NCBI GenBank assembly: GCA_016845065.1
Contig: JAERTG010000175.1
Location: 1-64,000 of the forward strand
Direction: 5' to 3'
DNA: 64,000 bases
Source of the DNA: Fidelibacterota bacterium
Lineage (GTDB): Bacteria; Fidelibacterota; UBA8477; JABMPR01
Shown here: piece after piece, positions 27,801 to 36,279 of the stretch
Layout: every line of letters begins with the position of its first letter
How positions within the stretch are numbered: the stretch's first letter is position 1
Made by a program: the position numbers and the translations under genes
Notes under the pieces: generated by a model
The model's database searches: none
Told to the model about the DNA's origin: nothing
Seen by the model: only the letters and a program-made list of their open reading frames with translations

Positions 27801-27963
27801 AAACAATGCCACTAATAGTATTCCAGTGGTTATCGTAAGTATTGTAGCGCTTGAAAACAAGGCTACGTTGGTGGAAGCTACAGATTTTGTGCAGAAACCG
27901 ATCAATCGTGAAACTCTGGTGTGGGCAGTTTCTCGTCACATCAACTCAAAACTTAGCAGCTAA
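24841..27963 (+). CDS. Hybrid sensor histidine kinase (membrane, dCache-like, PAS, HisKA, HATPase, REC)
   Basis: The start is taken at ATG 24841, after GGGGATCAG, giving 1040 aa. Four hydrophobic helices occupy about residues 20-195. An extracytoplasmic double-Cache-like sensor follows (~200-490, with 'VIRFGTPIVNSAGENRGVLILSF' and 'SVFMLLNSDGYWLIG'), then another TM helix (~500), a PAS domain (~526-640) and HisKA with the phospho-acceptor His671 in 'MSHELRTPLNS'. HATPase_c N, G1 and G2 boxes ('NLLSNAIKFT', 'DTGIGIP', 'GGTGLGL') and a C-terminal receiver with Asp970 ('IILDLKM') and Lys in 'FVQKP' complete it. It would sense a small extracellular ligand and signal through phosphorelay. No output regulator is adjacent; the operon at 52 kb contains Hpt and REC proteins that could be partners. 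Its core resembles the kinase at 53055. Confidence 0.9.
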   Translation: MKNKNVGSDLLKIILVLTSVEYSIMYILSNMRQWDYIWTSIVLDASILTMVSTTILYFWLIKPTMRRLVADIDGSKKSQKTTLLHLSIVVLKVGLIIFIVEVVTMLFLIATVDFSSGIDDIIDAIVVSAVSTPLIYLWVIKPLYSHSEEFLEYNTKSKLQQIVTRFILLFLPSALIFIIAVIATQRLTLNSKLINVRNAETLNISKQKDIITNNLTSIFSDLTFLANQQDLTRIQDSISLTGRRFLGIDFKVFVESKLIYDQIRYINLQGMEMVRANFNKGEPYIVPTDQLQSKKHRNYFKETVTWKKDEVYISPLDLNVEFGEIEIPRKPVIRFGTPIVNSAGENRGVLILSFLGNTLINELTASSSQRKSVFMLLNSDGYWLIGPNPEDEWTFMYDQRLNHNFKNKHTPAWNRISRSEAGHFIDDGGMYTYDTYNPYEKLDLSAKDSTGWSTNFLAHIKSGQHSWKMVSHINPDVLKGLSRDAFEQLQLFYVLIFLFLVTGSWTLAYVLTTRKMSQEALVTSENNYRKIIDESISTIFTTNARGELTYVNPSAKGLTGYSAKELFDKTFTELIREDWQLKVQKFYYQQFQERNMETALEFPIITKSGEEKWVEQLASLLIDDEKRAIGFQSIVYDVSERKKVEKELFMAKQLAEEASQLKSEFLANMSHELRTPLNSVIGFSNVLLTKNEQVLDEKDKNYLHRILANGKHLLELINSVLDLSKIEAGRVELEKVDISLTSLITDIVTQLEGQVQDKEFQLLTELPEEIATIQADPGKLKQVIINLLSNAIKFTSEGSITISIDTDDETNRPSRISVRDTGIGIPEDRLGSVFEEFQQVDSSTARKYGGTGLGLAINKSLCELMGYELTVESEVGVGSVFSIVLNAAELVSGPTTGWIEKRKSHRSPKSVPTPGSLNGKRILVIDDNRDSRILIETTLKEEGCDVLQAEDGFKGFDLAVKERPDLIILDLKMKETSGQEVLARLKANNATNSIPVVIVSIVALENKATLVEATDFVQKPINRETLVWAVSRHINSKLSS

Positions 27964-27976
27964 TCGAATTGGATAT

Positions 27977-28008
27977 AAAAAGGGCTGGTCAATGACCAGC
28001 CCTTTTAG
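27977..28008 (+). terminator. Bidirectional terminator between convergent genes
   Basis: Nearly perfect palindrome AAAAGGGCTGGTC / GACCAGCCCTTTT between the kinase gene and the leftward giant repeat gene; A-run on one side and T-run on the other serve both strands. Confidence 0.88.
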
Positions 28009-28029
28009 TTTGATTATATCTTCAGCATT

Positions 28030-31000
28030 CTACTTCAGATAAACCATCTTGATGGTCTCAGAATAACTGCCTGCATGGAGGCGGCAGAAGTATAAACCTG
28101 TACTAACAACCTGACCGTTTGTGTTCCTGCCATTCCAGACATACTCATACCAACCTGGTTGTTGTGCCATCAACTCCATAGACTGAATTTGGCGACCCTT
28201 GATATCATAGATCACCATATGCACATCTGATTGTTCGGGGAGACCGAATCGGATGTTTGTCGTTGGATTGAAGGGGTTGGGATAGTTCTGTTCCAGTGAA
28301 AACTGCTCTGGAATTGCGAGCCCTGAGAAAACATCCAGGGGTGAACTATCAATAAGGATATGCAACGGACCGTTTGAAGCAGGTGTCTCATGCAGGTCAT
28401 CTACTGCAGATACCATCCATGTGAGCTCACCATTGTCTATCTCCAGTGCACTCATCTCATCTGCCAGCTGCTGGTAGCTGATTTCAAAGTCAGTACCATC
28501 TACAATTGAATCAACGAATGTTGCTGATGATTGCAATGTATCAAGCGTGATGGTAACGTGGTATCGGACTATATCCCCATCGGGATCTGATGATGCATCC
28601 CAGGATAGAGCTAATATTTCAGAAGAGATATTATCATAGTCGATTACAATTGGCTCTGTTCCGTCATGCATTTCAAATGGATCTGGAGCATGCGGCATAA
28701 ATACAGGCGCTTGACTCCAACTGCGGAAATATTCAACGGCACCGCCACCAGTACCCCAGTCTGCGAAATAAACATCGTAATATAGTCCTGTGCTCATTTC
28801 CAATAGGGATAGAGTCTGGCCTGGTAAATCTCTCAGTCTGTTAGACATAGCTGATTTGAGATCATCGTAGGCGGTCATGCTTACTTGATCGCGTGTCGCA
28901 CCAAGTGCCCAGAGCGTTCCCTCGGGACTTACATTTTGAACTGGAGCAGTTTCAGTATCAGCATTAATGAGTGGTCCTCCTCCAGGAAGGCGGGTGAGGG
29001 CGACATTGTCTGATACGCGATCCTGGAACTGTGGATCCATCCAGTCCGAGCTATAATCTCTGGAGAGATGTCCAGCAGGGATTCTGACATAGCTAAATGC
29101 ACCACCATAACGACCCCAGCTTCTCCAATAGACATCGAAAAAGGAATCAATCTCTTCCACATAGAGCGAGCTTACCTGCCCTGGGATATCTCTGCGCTCT
29201 CCATCACCCCAGGTTACACCAAAGGGAGCGTAGGCGTCCATGCTTGTCTGATCTGCAGTACGACCCCTTGCCCAGAAAGTACCTGTTGGGGCAGCTGCTT
29301 CACTATCATCGAAGTCCAGATAGGCATTAAAGATATAGCCACCGTGGTTCCCTCTGGTGATAGCTACGTTCTCAGAGATATGATCCTGATTTGCAGGTCC
29401 ATCACCATTGGCGTAGGCTTCTCTCATGAAGTAAACCATGTCAGGATTCTGTACATACAAGGGTGGATTCATGGGGGTACGGAGATAGGAGAAACCAGGA
29501 TTGTCCACTCTATCATCATCATTTCCTCCAGAACTCCATGAAATCCAATGGATATCGAAGAAGAGGTCAGCTTCGGGAATCCAGAGGGATAAGATCCTAC
29601 CTGGCAAATCTCTACGCTGCTGATTGCCTACGATGTGATCAAATGCCTGGTACTCATTCGGTGACATGACATCATGGGTTGAACCATTTGCCCAAAATGT
29701 TCCGGTTGGGCTCTGACCAGGAATAAACTCACTTTCTGTGAGAGCATTAAAGATGGGTCCATCTTCACCTCGGGTAATTGCAACCTGCGATGTTATATGG
29801 TCCCAGAAGAGTGAATCTGCAGGATCTGTACCATCTGGTTTTTCAAAGAGGATGGCAGTTGGATCAATCTCATACTCAGGGGCAGGCACTTCACGACGTA
29901 AATATGAGAATCCTCGATTCCCCCCGCTATCGTGACCTTGTGACCAACTTAGCCACTCGATATCGAAATAGAGATCTTCTTCAGGTAAAAATACGGACAT
30001 GGTTTGACCAGGAAGTTCACGACGTTCCTGTGAACCCACGACTGCATCAAAATTCCTATATTCAAGTTCTTGCTCAACATCAGCGGTGGGACCATAAGTC
30101 CACAATGTATTTGTAGGACTTTGTCCCCAGATGAATTCATCCTCTAGTGCAGCATTAAAAATTGGACCGTCGCTTCCTCTGGTGATAACAACATCAGGGC
30201 TGATCATGTCCATGTATGGGAGTTCATTGGGTGATCCATTTGGTTTAGAAAACAGCACAAGGTTTGGATCATTCTCAAGAGGTGGCGCATCTACGGACTG
30301 ACGGACGTAGCTGAATCCTGCACCGTATTCCTCGCGAAGACCTCCACCTGAGCGTGACCAGCTAAGCCAGGTCACATCATAATAAACGCTATCGTCCATG
30401 AGAAATAGTGAGAGGGTTCTGCCAGGTAAATCTCTGCGCTCGCCATCGCCAACAATCATATCAAAAGGCATATACATTTCAGCGAATCTCACATCCCCTG
30501 TAGGGCCATCAGCCCATAGGGTCAATTCAGGACTGATCCCAGATTCAAAATCCGTTTCCAACGCTCCATTATAAATAGGGTGGGAGTATCCACGTGTGAT
30601 AGCCACGGTATTTGAAATCCAATCCCAGGTAGCAGGATCATCATGATCAGAATAATTTGCCTTCTCAAAGAAGACGAGGGTCGTATCTGAAAATGATTCC
30701 GGGGCGTTTGCAGGTCTACGCAGGTATGAGAAACCACCACCGCTGCCACTACCACTTGACCATGACTGAAACCTTACATCAAAGAACAGGCTGTCCTCTG
30801 GTAGCCATAGTGAGAGATTCTGGCCAGGCAAATTCTGACGTTCTCCACTGGATACAGTTACATCAAAGGCCTGGTATTGACTTGGTGCATAAACATCCTC
30901 AGTCAACCCTCTGGCCCAGAGTGTTTTTGCAGGGCTTATTTCAGAATTGTACTCAGCCTCAATAATGGGATTATATAGGGGGCCGCTATCACCACGATAG

Positions 31001-34000
31001 ATGGCTACTGAATCCGAAAGCGTATCCCAAAGTAGGGCAGAATCCAGAACAGCGAAATCATCTTTCTGGTAAAAAACAAGTCCCGAATCCCCATCAAATA
31101 CAGGATTGGTTACTGCTGTGCGGCGATATGAGAAACCACCACCATCATTATTACTTTTCCAGGTTAACCACTCTACATCAAAATACAGAGTATCTGCGGG
31201 AATGAACAGTGACATAGTTTGGCCTGGAATGGTGGTTCGCTCACCGTGACCAATAACTTCATCGAAACTGCTATAATTCCATTGTGAATCCTGTGAGTCA
31301 GTTGATCCCAGCGCCCAACTCGTGCCATCAGGACTGCCAGATTCCGGACTATAACCATCCTCTGAATAGGCATTGAAAATGGGGTGAGAGTTAGCACGTG
31401 TTATCCATACTTCTGGAGTGATTCGGTCCTGAGCAGTGCTGTCATATGGTTCTGCATAATCATGTTTAATAAAGTGCACAACTGAGGGATCCATGGGATA
31501 CTCTGGCGGAGCAGCAGGTGTTCTTACATAGGAAAAACCACCGGTTCTCCCAATTGTCCAGGTTACCCAATAGACATCATAGTAGAGATTTGAGTCTGGG
31601 ATATACAAGGATAATGTATGTCCTGGTAGCTCTCGGCGTTCACCGTTACTCACAATATTGCCAAATGGTGCATAAGCGTATGGGGTCACTTGGCCTGCTG
31701 TAGTTCCCATGGCCCATCGTGTTCCCAGCGGACTCACATAATCTTCGTATCCCTCCTCTAACAGTGGATTGAAGATGGGATTTTCTTGCCCTCGAGTAAT
31801 AGCAATCTCATTGGTGATCCTATCCCACTGTGTGGAATCACTTGAGGATGCATGAGCATCCTTAATAAAATAGATCGAGAGAGGATCGTCTTCGAAAACT
31901 GGAGCAATGGCATCTCTTCTGAGATAGGCAAAACCACCCTCCTGTCGTGTCCATTCTACCCATTCAATATCAAAAAAGACACCTTCATCAGGTAGCCACA
32001 GTGACATCACCTGTCCAGGCATAAAATTGAAACTATAATTACCATTTCCTGAAGCCGATTGCAAATTAGTGTACTCCCAGGTTTGATGCTGTGCTGCGGT
32101 TGGTCCATTTGCCCATAAGGTTCTTGTGGGACTCAGGTAACGTTGATATTCAACATCAAAAATCGCATTGTAGATTCCGCTATTGTCACTAGTGAGAGCA
32201 ACCGAGTCGGAGATCATATCCTGCCAGAGCGGATCACTTCCGTCCATGCCGTCATATTTGATGAAATAAACGGCATCTGGATCCTGCATGTAAACAGGTG
32301 CGTCTGCAGGGCGTCGAAGATAACTGAAACCGCCTGTTTGATCACTGGTCCAGGTTAGCCATTGTACATCGTAATAGCTGGTATCTGCGGACTCGATGAC
32401 CATCAATGACATATTATATCCAGGAATGTCATCTCTATTATTTGGAATCAGGTGCTGGAAAGGGACATAAGTGAAGGGGTCAGCTGTTGGAGGTGTGAAA
32501 CCAGCAGCCCAATAAGTATTCGCAGGACTGAATCCTCCTTCAACACCATCTTCCAGAGCAGCATTGTACAGGGGTCCAGAATAATCACGATAAAGTGCTA
32601 CATTTTCAGATATCCAGTCCCAGTCTATACTGTCAGAATCAGATGTATTAGCAGGCTTTAGATAATAAGTCCAGTCGGATTCGTCCATAAAAACAGGTGC
32701 GGGTTCTTCCGAACGAGTGTAGGTAAACCCACCACCGCCCCCAGATTTCCAACTCATAAAATTTACATCAAAATATGCATCAAGATCCTCCACATAGAGT
32801 GAAAAGGTACGTCCTGGTAAGTTTGAGAGGGTGTGTTGACCACCTGCAGCACTTTGAAAATCCATGTAGCTTGAACTGTACATTTGTTCAGAGGTAGCAC
32901 CAGGAGCCCACTGCGTTCTTAGGGGGCTTGTGAAATTTGACGCCTCGGATTCAAAAATGGGGTTATAAATAGGTCCACTCGATCCTCGAGTAATAGCAAC
33001 AGAATCACTAATCATATCCCATAAACTGGAGTCTGAGACATCTGAGTAATTAAGGTTTTGGAAGTAAACCAATCCTGGGTCAGTGACAACAGTTGGCGCT
33101 GAGACAGGTGTTCTGGAGTAGGCAAAACCACCCCCATTGCGATTGGAGGTCCAGCGGTACCATTCGACGTCAAAATAGAGGTTTGAATCTGGAATGTAGA
33201 GTGAAAATACTTCGCCAACAATATCACGCATGGATTCGTAGTTCCTGGGATATGCATCATCGAATTGTGTATAATAAATAGGACTAACTTCTAATGGTGT
33301 GGGACCAATAGCCCAGAGGGTTCTGGTGGGACTTAGACCACTTTGGGGACCTTCCTCTTCATTTGCATTGTAAATTCTACCGTTATCATTTCTCCAGATA
33401 GCGATATCTTCAGTTATCCAATCAAAATTGGCTGAATCAAATTCTGCATAATCCATTTTCTGGTACCAGACAGCATTGGGGTCACCGATGACTGCAGGTT
33501 CAACGGCAGTACGTATATAGGCAAAGCCACCGCCATTTTGGTTGTTTGTCCAGCCCACGAATTCAATATTCCAATAAGAGTTATCCTCCGGAACATACAT
33601 GGAAAACACTTCACCGGGTAAATCCTCGCGATTCCCGGAAGTAAGTTCATCAAAAGACTGATAATAGTTGAAAGGGGTTACCTCTGATGGTACGGGTCCA
33701 TTTGCCCAAAGCGTTCCTTCTGGGCTCACACCTTCGATAGGACCTTCCACTTCAGTTAAGGGATTAAACAGAGGACCTGATGAATCACGCCAGATGGCGA
33801 CGTTAGCTGTCACCCAATCCCAGTTGACTGAATCACTATCTGCATAGTTATCTTTGCGGAAATAAACAGCATTGGGGTCTTCCTCATATAGAGGAGCTGA
33901 TGCTGGAGTTCGGTTGTAGGCAAACCCTCCACCTTCACCAGTTTCTCCACCACCGGAGGTCCAACTCACCCATTGGATATCATAAAAAAGACTGTCTTCA

Positions 34001-34359
34001 ACAACAAACAAGGACATAGTCTGTCCAGGAAGACTACTGCGGTCGCCATCTAAGGCAACCTGATCAAAAGGGAGATAGGTAAAGGGATTTGAAGTGGTGG
34101 GTGTGAGACCGAATGACCACAGGGTTCCCTCAGGACTGATTCCAGATTCATAGCCTTCTTCAGTATATCCATTAAAAAGGGGGCCATAGAAATCACGGGT
34201 TATTCCGACATCAGTGGTTATGGAGTCAACGTAGGCCGATGAATCAGACCATACGACATTGTCAGGTTTCTCAAAAAAGATGGTTTGGCCAAACAGGCTG
34301 CTCACTGAAATGAGCCAAGCACTTATTACTGTAGCGACCAGTTGTCTTCGATTATACAT
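28030..34359 (-). CDS. Giant 2109-aa secreted protein with 14 tandem ~134-aa repeats, Fn3-like domain and sorting tail
   Basis: A signal peptide (MYNRRQLVATVISAWLISVSSLFGQ) is followed by 14 repeats filling residues ~26-1900. Each repeat reads approximately: '(V/L)(Y/F)F.K.....D....D.IS..VAITRG..GPI(Y/F)N...E.......SP.GT.WA.G.T........Y..F.......R..LPG.(T/M)(L/M)SL(Y/W)......(Y/F)(Y/F)D(V/I).W..W......GGF(S/A)Y.R'. Then comes one Fn3-like domain ('ALSWDASSDPDGDIVRYHVTI') and a full sorting tail (YPNPFNPTTNIRFGLP ... STGLYFCRLHAGSYSETIKMVYLK). I do not recognise the repeat family. The aromatic 'FDVEWLSWS...GGFSYLRR' end suggests an extracellular all-beta domain. Repeats differ strongly at sequence level, arguing for old expansion rather than recent slippage. 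Likely an adhesin or surface-layer component. Confidence 0.8.
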   Translation of the reverse strand: MYNRRQLVATVISAWLISVSSLFGQTIFFEKPDNVVWSDSSAYVDSITTDVGITRDFYGPLFNGYTEEGYESGISPEGTLWSFGLTPTTSNPFTYLPFDQVALDGDRSSLPGQTMSLFVVEDSLFYDIQWVSWTSGGGETGEGGGFAYNRTPASAPLYEEDPNAVYFRKDNYADSDSVNWDWVTANVAIWRDSSGPLFNPLTEVEGPIEGVSPEGTLWANGPVPSEVTPFNYYQSFDELTSGNREDLPGEVFSMYVPEDNSYWNIEFVGWTNNQNGGGFAYIRTAVEPAVIGDPNAVWYQKMDYAEFDSANFDWITEDIAIWRNDNGRIYNANEEEGPQSGLSPTRTLWAIGPTPLEVSPIYYTQFDDAYPRNYESMRDIVGEVFSLYIPDSNLYFDVEWYRWTSNRNGGGFAYSRTPVSAPTVVTDPGLVYFQNLNYSDVSDSSLWDMISDSVAITRGSSGPIYNPIFESEASNFTSPLRTQWAPGATSEQMYSSSYMDFQSAAGGQHTLSNLPGRTFSLYVEDLDAYFDVNFMSWKSGGGGGFTYTRSEEPAPVFMDESDWTYYLKPANTSDSDSIDWDWISENVALYRDYSGPLYNAALEDGVEGGFSPANTYWAAGFTPPTADPFTYVPFQHLIPNNRDDIPGYNMSLMVIESADTSYYDVQWLTWTSDQTGGFSYLRRPADAPVYMQDPDAVYFIKYDGMDGSDPLWQDMISDSVALTSDNSGIYNAIFDVEYQRYLSPTRTLWANGPTAAQHQTWEYTNLQSASGNGNYSFNFMPGQVMSLWLPDEGVFFDIEWVEWTRQEGGFAYLRRDAIAPVFEDDPLSIYFIKDAHASSSDSTQWDRITNEIAITRGQENPIFNPLLEEGYEDYVSPLGTRWAMGTTAGQVTPYAYAPFGNIVSNGERRELPGHTLSLYIPDSNLYYDVYWVTWTIGRTGGFSYVRTPAAPPEYPMDPSVVHFIKHDYAEPYDSTAQDRITPEVWITRANSHPIFNAYSEDGYSPESGSPDGTSWALGSTDSQDSQWNYSSFDEVIGHGERTTIPGQTMSLFIPADTLYFDVEWLTWKSNNDGGGFSYRRTAVTNPVFDGDSGLVFYQKDDFAVLDSALLWDTLSDSVAIYRGDSGPLYNPIIEAEYNSEISPAKTLWARGLTEDVYAPSQYQAFDVTVSSGERQNLPGQNLSLWLPEDSLFFDVRFQSWSSGSGSGGGFSYLRRPANAPESFSDTTLVFFEKANYSDHDDPATWDWISNTVAITRGYSHPIYNGALETDFESGISPELTLWADGPTGDVRFAEMYMPFDMIVGDGERRDLPGRTLSLFLMDDSVYYDVTWLSWSRSGGGLREEYGAGFSYVRQSVDAPPLENDPNLVLFSKPNGSPNELPYMDMISPDVVITRGSDGPIFNAALEDEFIWGQSPTNTLWTYGPTADVEQELEYRNFDAVVGSQERRELPGQTMSVFLPEEDLYFDIEWLSWSQGHDSGGNRGFSYLRREVPAPEYEIDPTAILFEKPDGTDPADSLFWDHITSQVAITRGEDGPIFNALTESEFIPGQSPTGTFWANGSTHDVMSPNEYQAFDHIVGNQQRRDLPGRILSLWIPEADLFFDIHWISWSSGGNDDDRVDNPGFSYLRTPMNPPLYVQNPDMVYFMREAYANGDGPANQDHISENVAITRGNHGGYIFNAYLDFDDSEAAAPTGTFWARGRTADQTSMDAYAPFGVTWGDGERRDIPGQVSSLYVEEIDSFFDVYWRSWGRYGGAFSYVRIPAGHLSRDYSSDWMDPQFQDRVSDNVALTRLPGGGPLINADTETAPVQNVSPEGTLWALGATRDQVSMTAYDDLKSAMSNRLRDLPGQTLSLLEMSTGLYYDVYFADWGTGGGAVEYFRSWSQAPVFMPHAPDPFEMHDGTEPIVIDYDNISSEILALSWDASSDPDGDIVRYHVTITLDTLQSSATFVDSIVDGTDFEISYQQLADEMSALEIDNGELTWMVSAVDDLHETPASNGPLHILIDSSPLDVFSGLAIPEQFSLEQNYPNPFNPTTNIRFGLPEQSDVHMVIYDIKGRQIQSMELMAQQPGWYEYVWNGRNTNGQVVSTGLYFCRLHAGSYSETIKMVYLK
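28660..34284 (-). repeat. 14 tandem coding repeats of about 400 bp within the giant secreted protein
   Basis: Counted by the recurring 'LPG..(M/L)SL' box and the 'VAITRG..GPI.N' box. Unit length averages ~134 aa. Unit 1 lies at the N terminus (34284 side) and unit 14, the most diverged, near 28660. Confidence 0.8.
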
Positions 34360-34743
34360 GGGGGTTTCCTCCGCTTTTGTCTTACAAAATTTTAACTTAC
34401 TTAAATTGCGATATATATTATCATCAATAAGTCTGGAACCAAGTTGGAATTACCACTGACAGCCACTCTTTGTCAATGGCTGGTAAGTTCGGTGAATACA
34501 TACTAATCCCAAGATTTAATATATCGCCTGTGATCTAGAACATAGCATGTTTGTCTGTGTTCTAGCTCATTTTTCAGAATTAAATATCCACTTAGTGACA
34601 TCCCGTAGCTGGCCTTGACGCATCTTGAATACTTACCTTAAATATAACTAGAATTGGGTCAGGTTAGCGGTTTGTAGCGTTAAAAAATCGATCTCAAAAT
34701 GGAGTATCCAAAAATAACACGCATTCGATAAGGACAAAAAAAA
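34360..34743 (+). other. Intergenic stretch upstream of the giant repeat gene
   Basis: No coding sequence is recognised. It contains an inverted repeat CTAGAACA / TGTTCTAG with a 15-nt spacer (34535-34565) and a smaller CAGCCA / TGGCTG pair (about 34458-34480), either of which could be an operator. It must hold the promoter of the leftward giant gene. Nothing firmer can be said. Confidence 0.35.
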
Positions 34744-34772
34744 AGCCCCTGACGGAAATCAGGGGCTTTTTA
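34744..34772 (-). terminator. Terminator after the LA_2272-like gene
   Basis: AGCCCCTGA / TCAGGGGCT stem with A-run on one side and T-run on the other; serves the leftward gene ending at 34789. Same stem as at 6867 and 24686. Confidence 0.88.
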
Positions 34773-34788
34773 TTTGTATGTAAAAGTG

Positions 34789-35895
34789 TCAGATCTGGAT
34801 ACCAAAGAAGGGGGATGTTTTCTCTGCTGATGTATCAAAGAAATCCTCATCGTCCATATCTCGTGAATGTGATATTCCTCCAAAAACAGATAAGCGTGGT
34901 GATATCTTTAGACCTAAAGAGATTCGACTCTCAAGCGTGTTTTGATAGTCCTCAGACTCCCTCGAAAAGATCTCATTGGGAACGATGTTGCCGCTTCCCA
35001 GGTCAATCTCAGTGTAAAATTTTGCAATAAGTGGTAAATGGAAGCCCATATGTGCCTGAAAACTGGTCATCAAATCCTGTCCAGCCAGCGTGACCCTCTG
35101 GCCTAAGGTAAGAGAAGTATACCAGTAATTGTTGGGTGCGAATTTAACACCAACTTGGTAATCCTCGATGGAGGAGCCCCAGGATATGAGGTGAACACTT
35201 CCGGATTCAGAAAGGTTTATCAGTCCTATAGCAATACCATCAAGTTTTTCAGACCGATTTACCAAGCCAATTTGGACACCCCTCACATGTTTGGCATCGT
35301 TTACGATACCGGCAATCTGGACACCCTCAACGTCGGTTGCTTTATTACTGATTCCTGCAATTTGAGCATACCTGATATTTCTGGATTCATTGTGGATACC
35401 ACTGACCTGCATACCGGTGAACTCTCCACTCACTTGATTAATAATTCCAGCACTTTGAAAGCCAAAGAAATTAGCCCCAACTTTATTTATGATTCCTGCA
35501 TTCTGCATGCCGATGAAGTTTCCATCAACGCGACCAATCAATCCACCAGCCATGAATCCGGAAAAATTTCCATCAACTCTGGAATAGATGCCTGTGGCAT
35601 CATAGCCCACAAAGTTTGAGGTAACTCGATTGCTAATCGCACCCAACTGCAAACCCTGTACGCTTCGAACCTGACCTGAGAAGAGAGAGAGATGAAAGTT
35701 TACATTCCGATCTGAATATGGATTTAACATTGAGTTCGATCCACCTACCACCGAAAAGGCGAAAGGAGTGATTTGTCCATAATGGGGTGAATGTTTCTCA
35801 TCTTGTTTTGGGGCAGCAATGGTTACTCCAGTTATGAGTAGCAAAAGTGGTAAATAAATAGTTGTGATTTTATTTAACGTTTTTAGATCGAACAT
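34789..35895 (-). CDS. LA_2272-type surface repeat, outer-membrane-like protein
   Basis: The start is placed at ATG 35895 (residue 26 of the listed ORF), which has GGAGGAG just upstream and a signal peptide (MFDLKTLNKITTIYLPLLLLITGVTIAA). Residues ~70-250 consist of about nine repeats of ~19-20 aa with the pattern 'F.G.Q.AGIIN.V...' ('NFIGMQNAGIINKVG', 'EFTGMQVSGIHNES', 'HVRGVQIGLVNRSE'). This is the signature of LA_2272/LA_2273-family surface proteins. The C-terminal half alternates polar and aromatic residues and ends with a terminal Ile/aromatic strand, as in outer-membrane barrels. No sorting tail, consistent with an integral outer-membrane protein. Function unknown. Confidence 0.7.
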   Translation of the reverse strand: MFDLKTLNKITTIYLPLLLLITGVTIAAPKQDEKHSPHYGQITPFAFSVVGGSNSMLNPYSDRNVNFHLSLFSGQVRSVQGLQLGAISNRVTSNFVGYDATGIYSRVDGNFSGFMAGGLIGRVDGNFIGMQNAGIINKVGANFFGFQSAGIINQVSGEFTGMQVSGIHNESRNIRYAQIAGISNKATDVEGVQIAGIVNDAKHVRGVQIGLVNRSEKLDGIAIGLINLSESGSVHLISWGSSIEDYQVGVKFAPNNYWYTSLTLGQRVTLAGQDLMTSFQAHMGFHLPLIAKFYTEIDLGSGNIVPNEIFSRESEDYQNTLESRISLGLKISPRLSVFGGISHSRDMDDEDFFDTSAEKTSPFFGIQI

Positions 35896-36279
35896 TTCAA
35901 TCTCCTCCATAAATCCATTATTAGTGAGTTCCTTGTCATAGGTTTCATATAGTCTCAATACCTGTGCCAATTGAAGCTAGATATTTAGTAAAGTGTAAAT
36001 AAATAATATGTTACGGCTGTAAAAATATGAAGGGGGATTGATGGTTAGTAAGAAAATGATATAAACTAGATATCACAGTATATCAATATTACATGATGGT
36101 CAATGGTTTAAATAATTTGAACAAAACTTCACTCCATGATTTTGGTACATATTGCAGTACAACAACCTTCACCCAATAACTGTTAGATTTCAGAAGGAGT
36201 ATTAACAAAGATGTGATTTAATTGCCCTTGCTACAGAACAACTAGTTTACTACCTTAATATTTCCTATTGGAAAGTAAT
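35896..36279 (+). other. Divergent intergenic region
   Basis: 384 bp between the leftward LA_2272-like gene and the rightward C25 gene. AT-rich with no ORF or clear repeat; it must contain two divergent promoters, but no convincing -35/-10 pair can be fixed by eye. Confidence 0.4.

Noticed and set aside
29068-29541. 157-aa plus-strand ORF (and other plus-strand ORFs within 28-34 kb)
   Set aside because: Antisense shadows of the repeat protein; no ribosome-binding site, and they recur only because the repeats recur.
28660-34284. CRISPR-like or satellite repeat array
   Set aside because: Periodicity is ~400 bp, lies in a single open frame and is conserved at protein level; it is a coding repeat, not an array.
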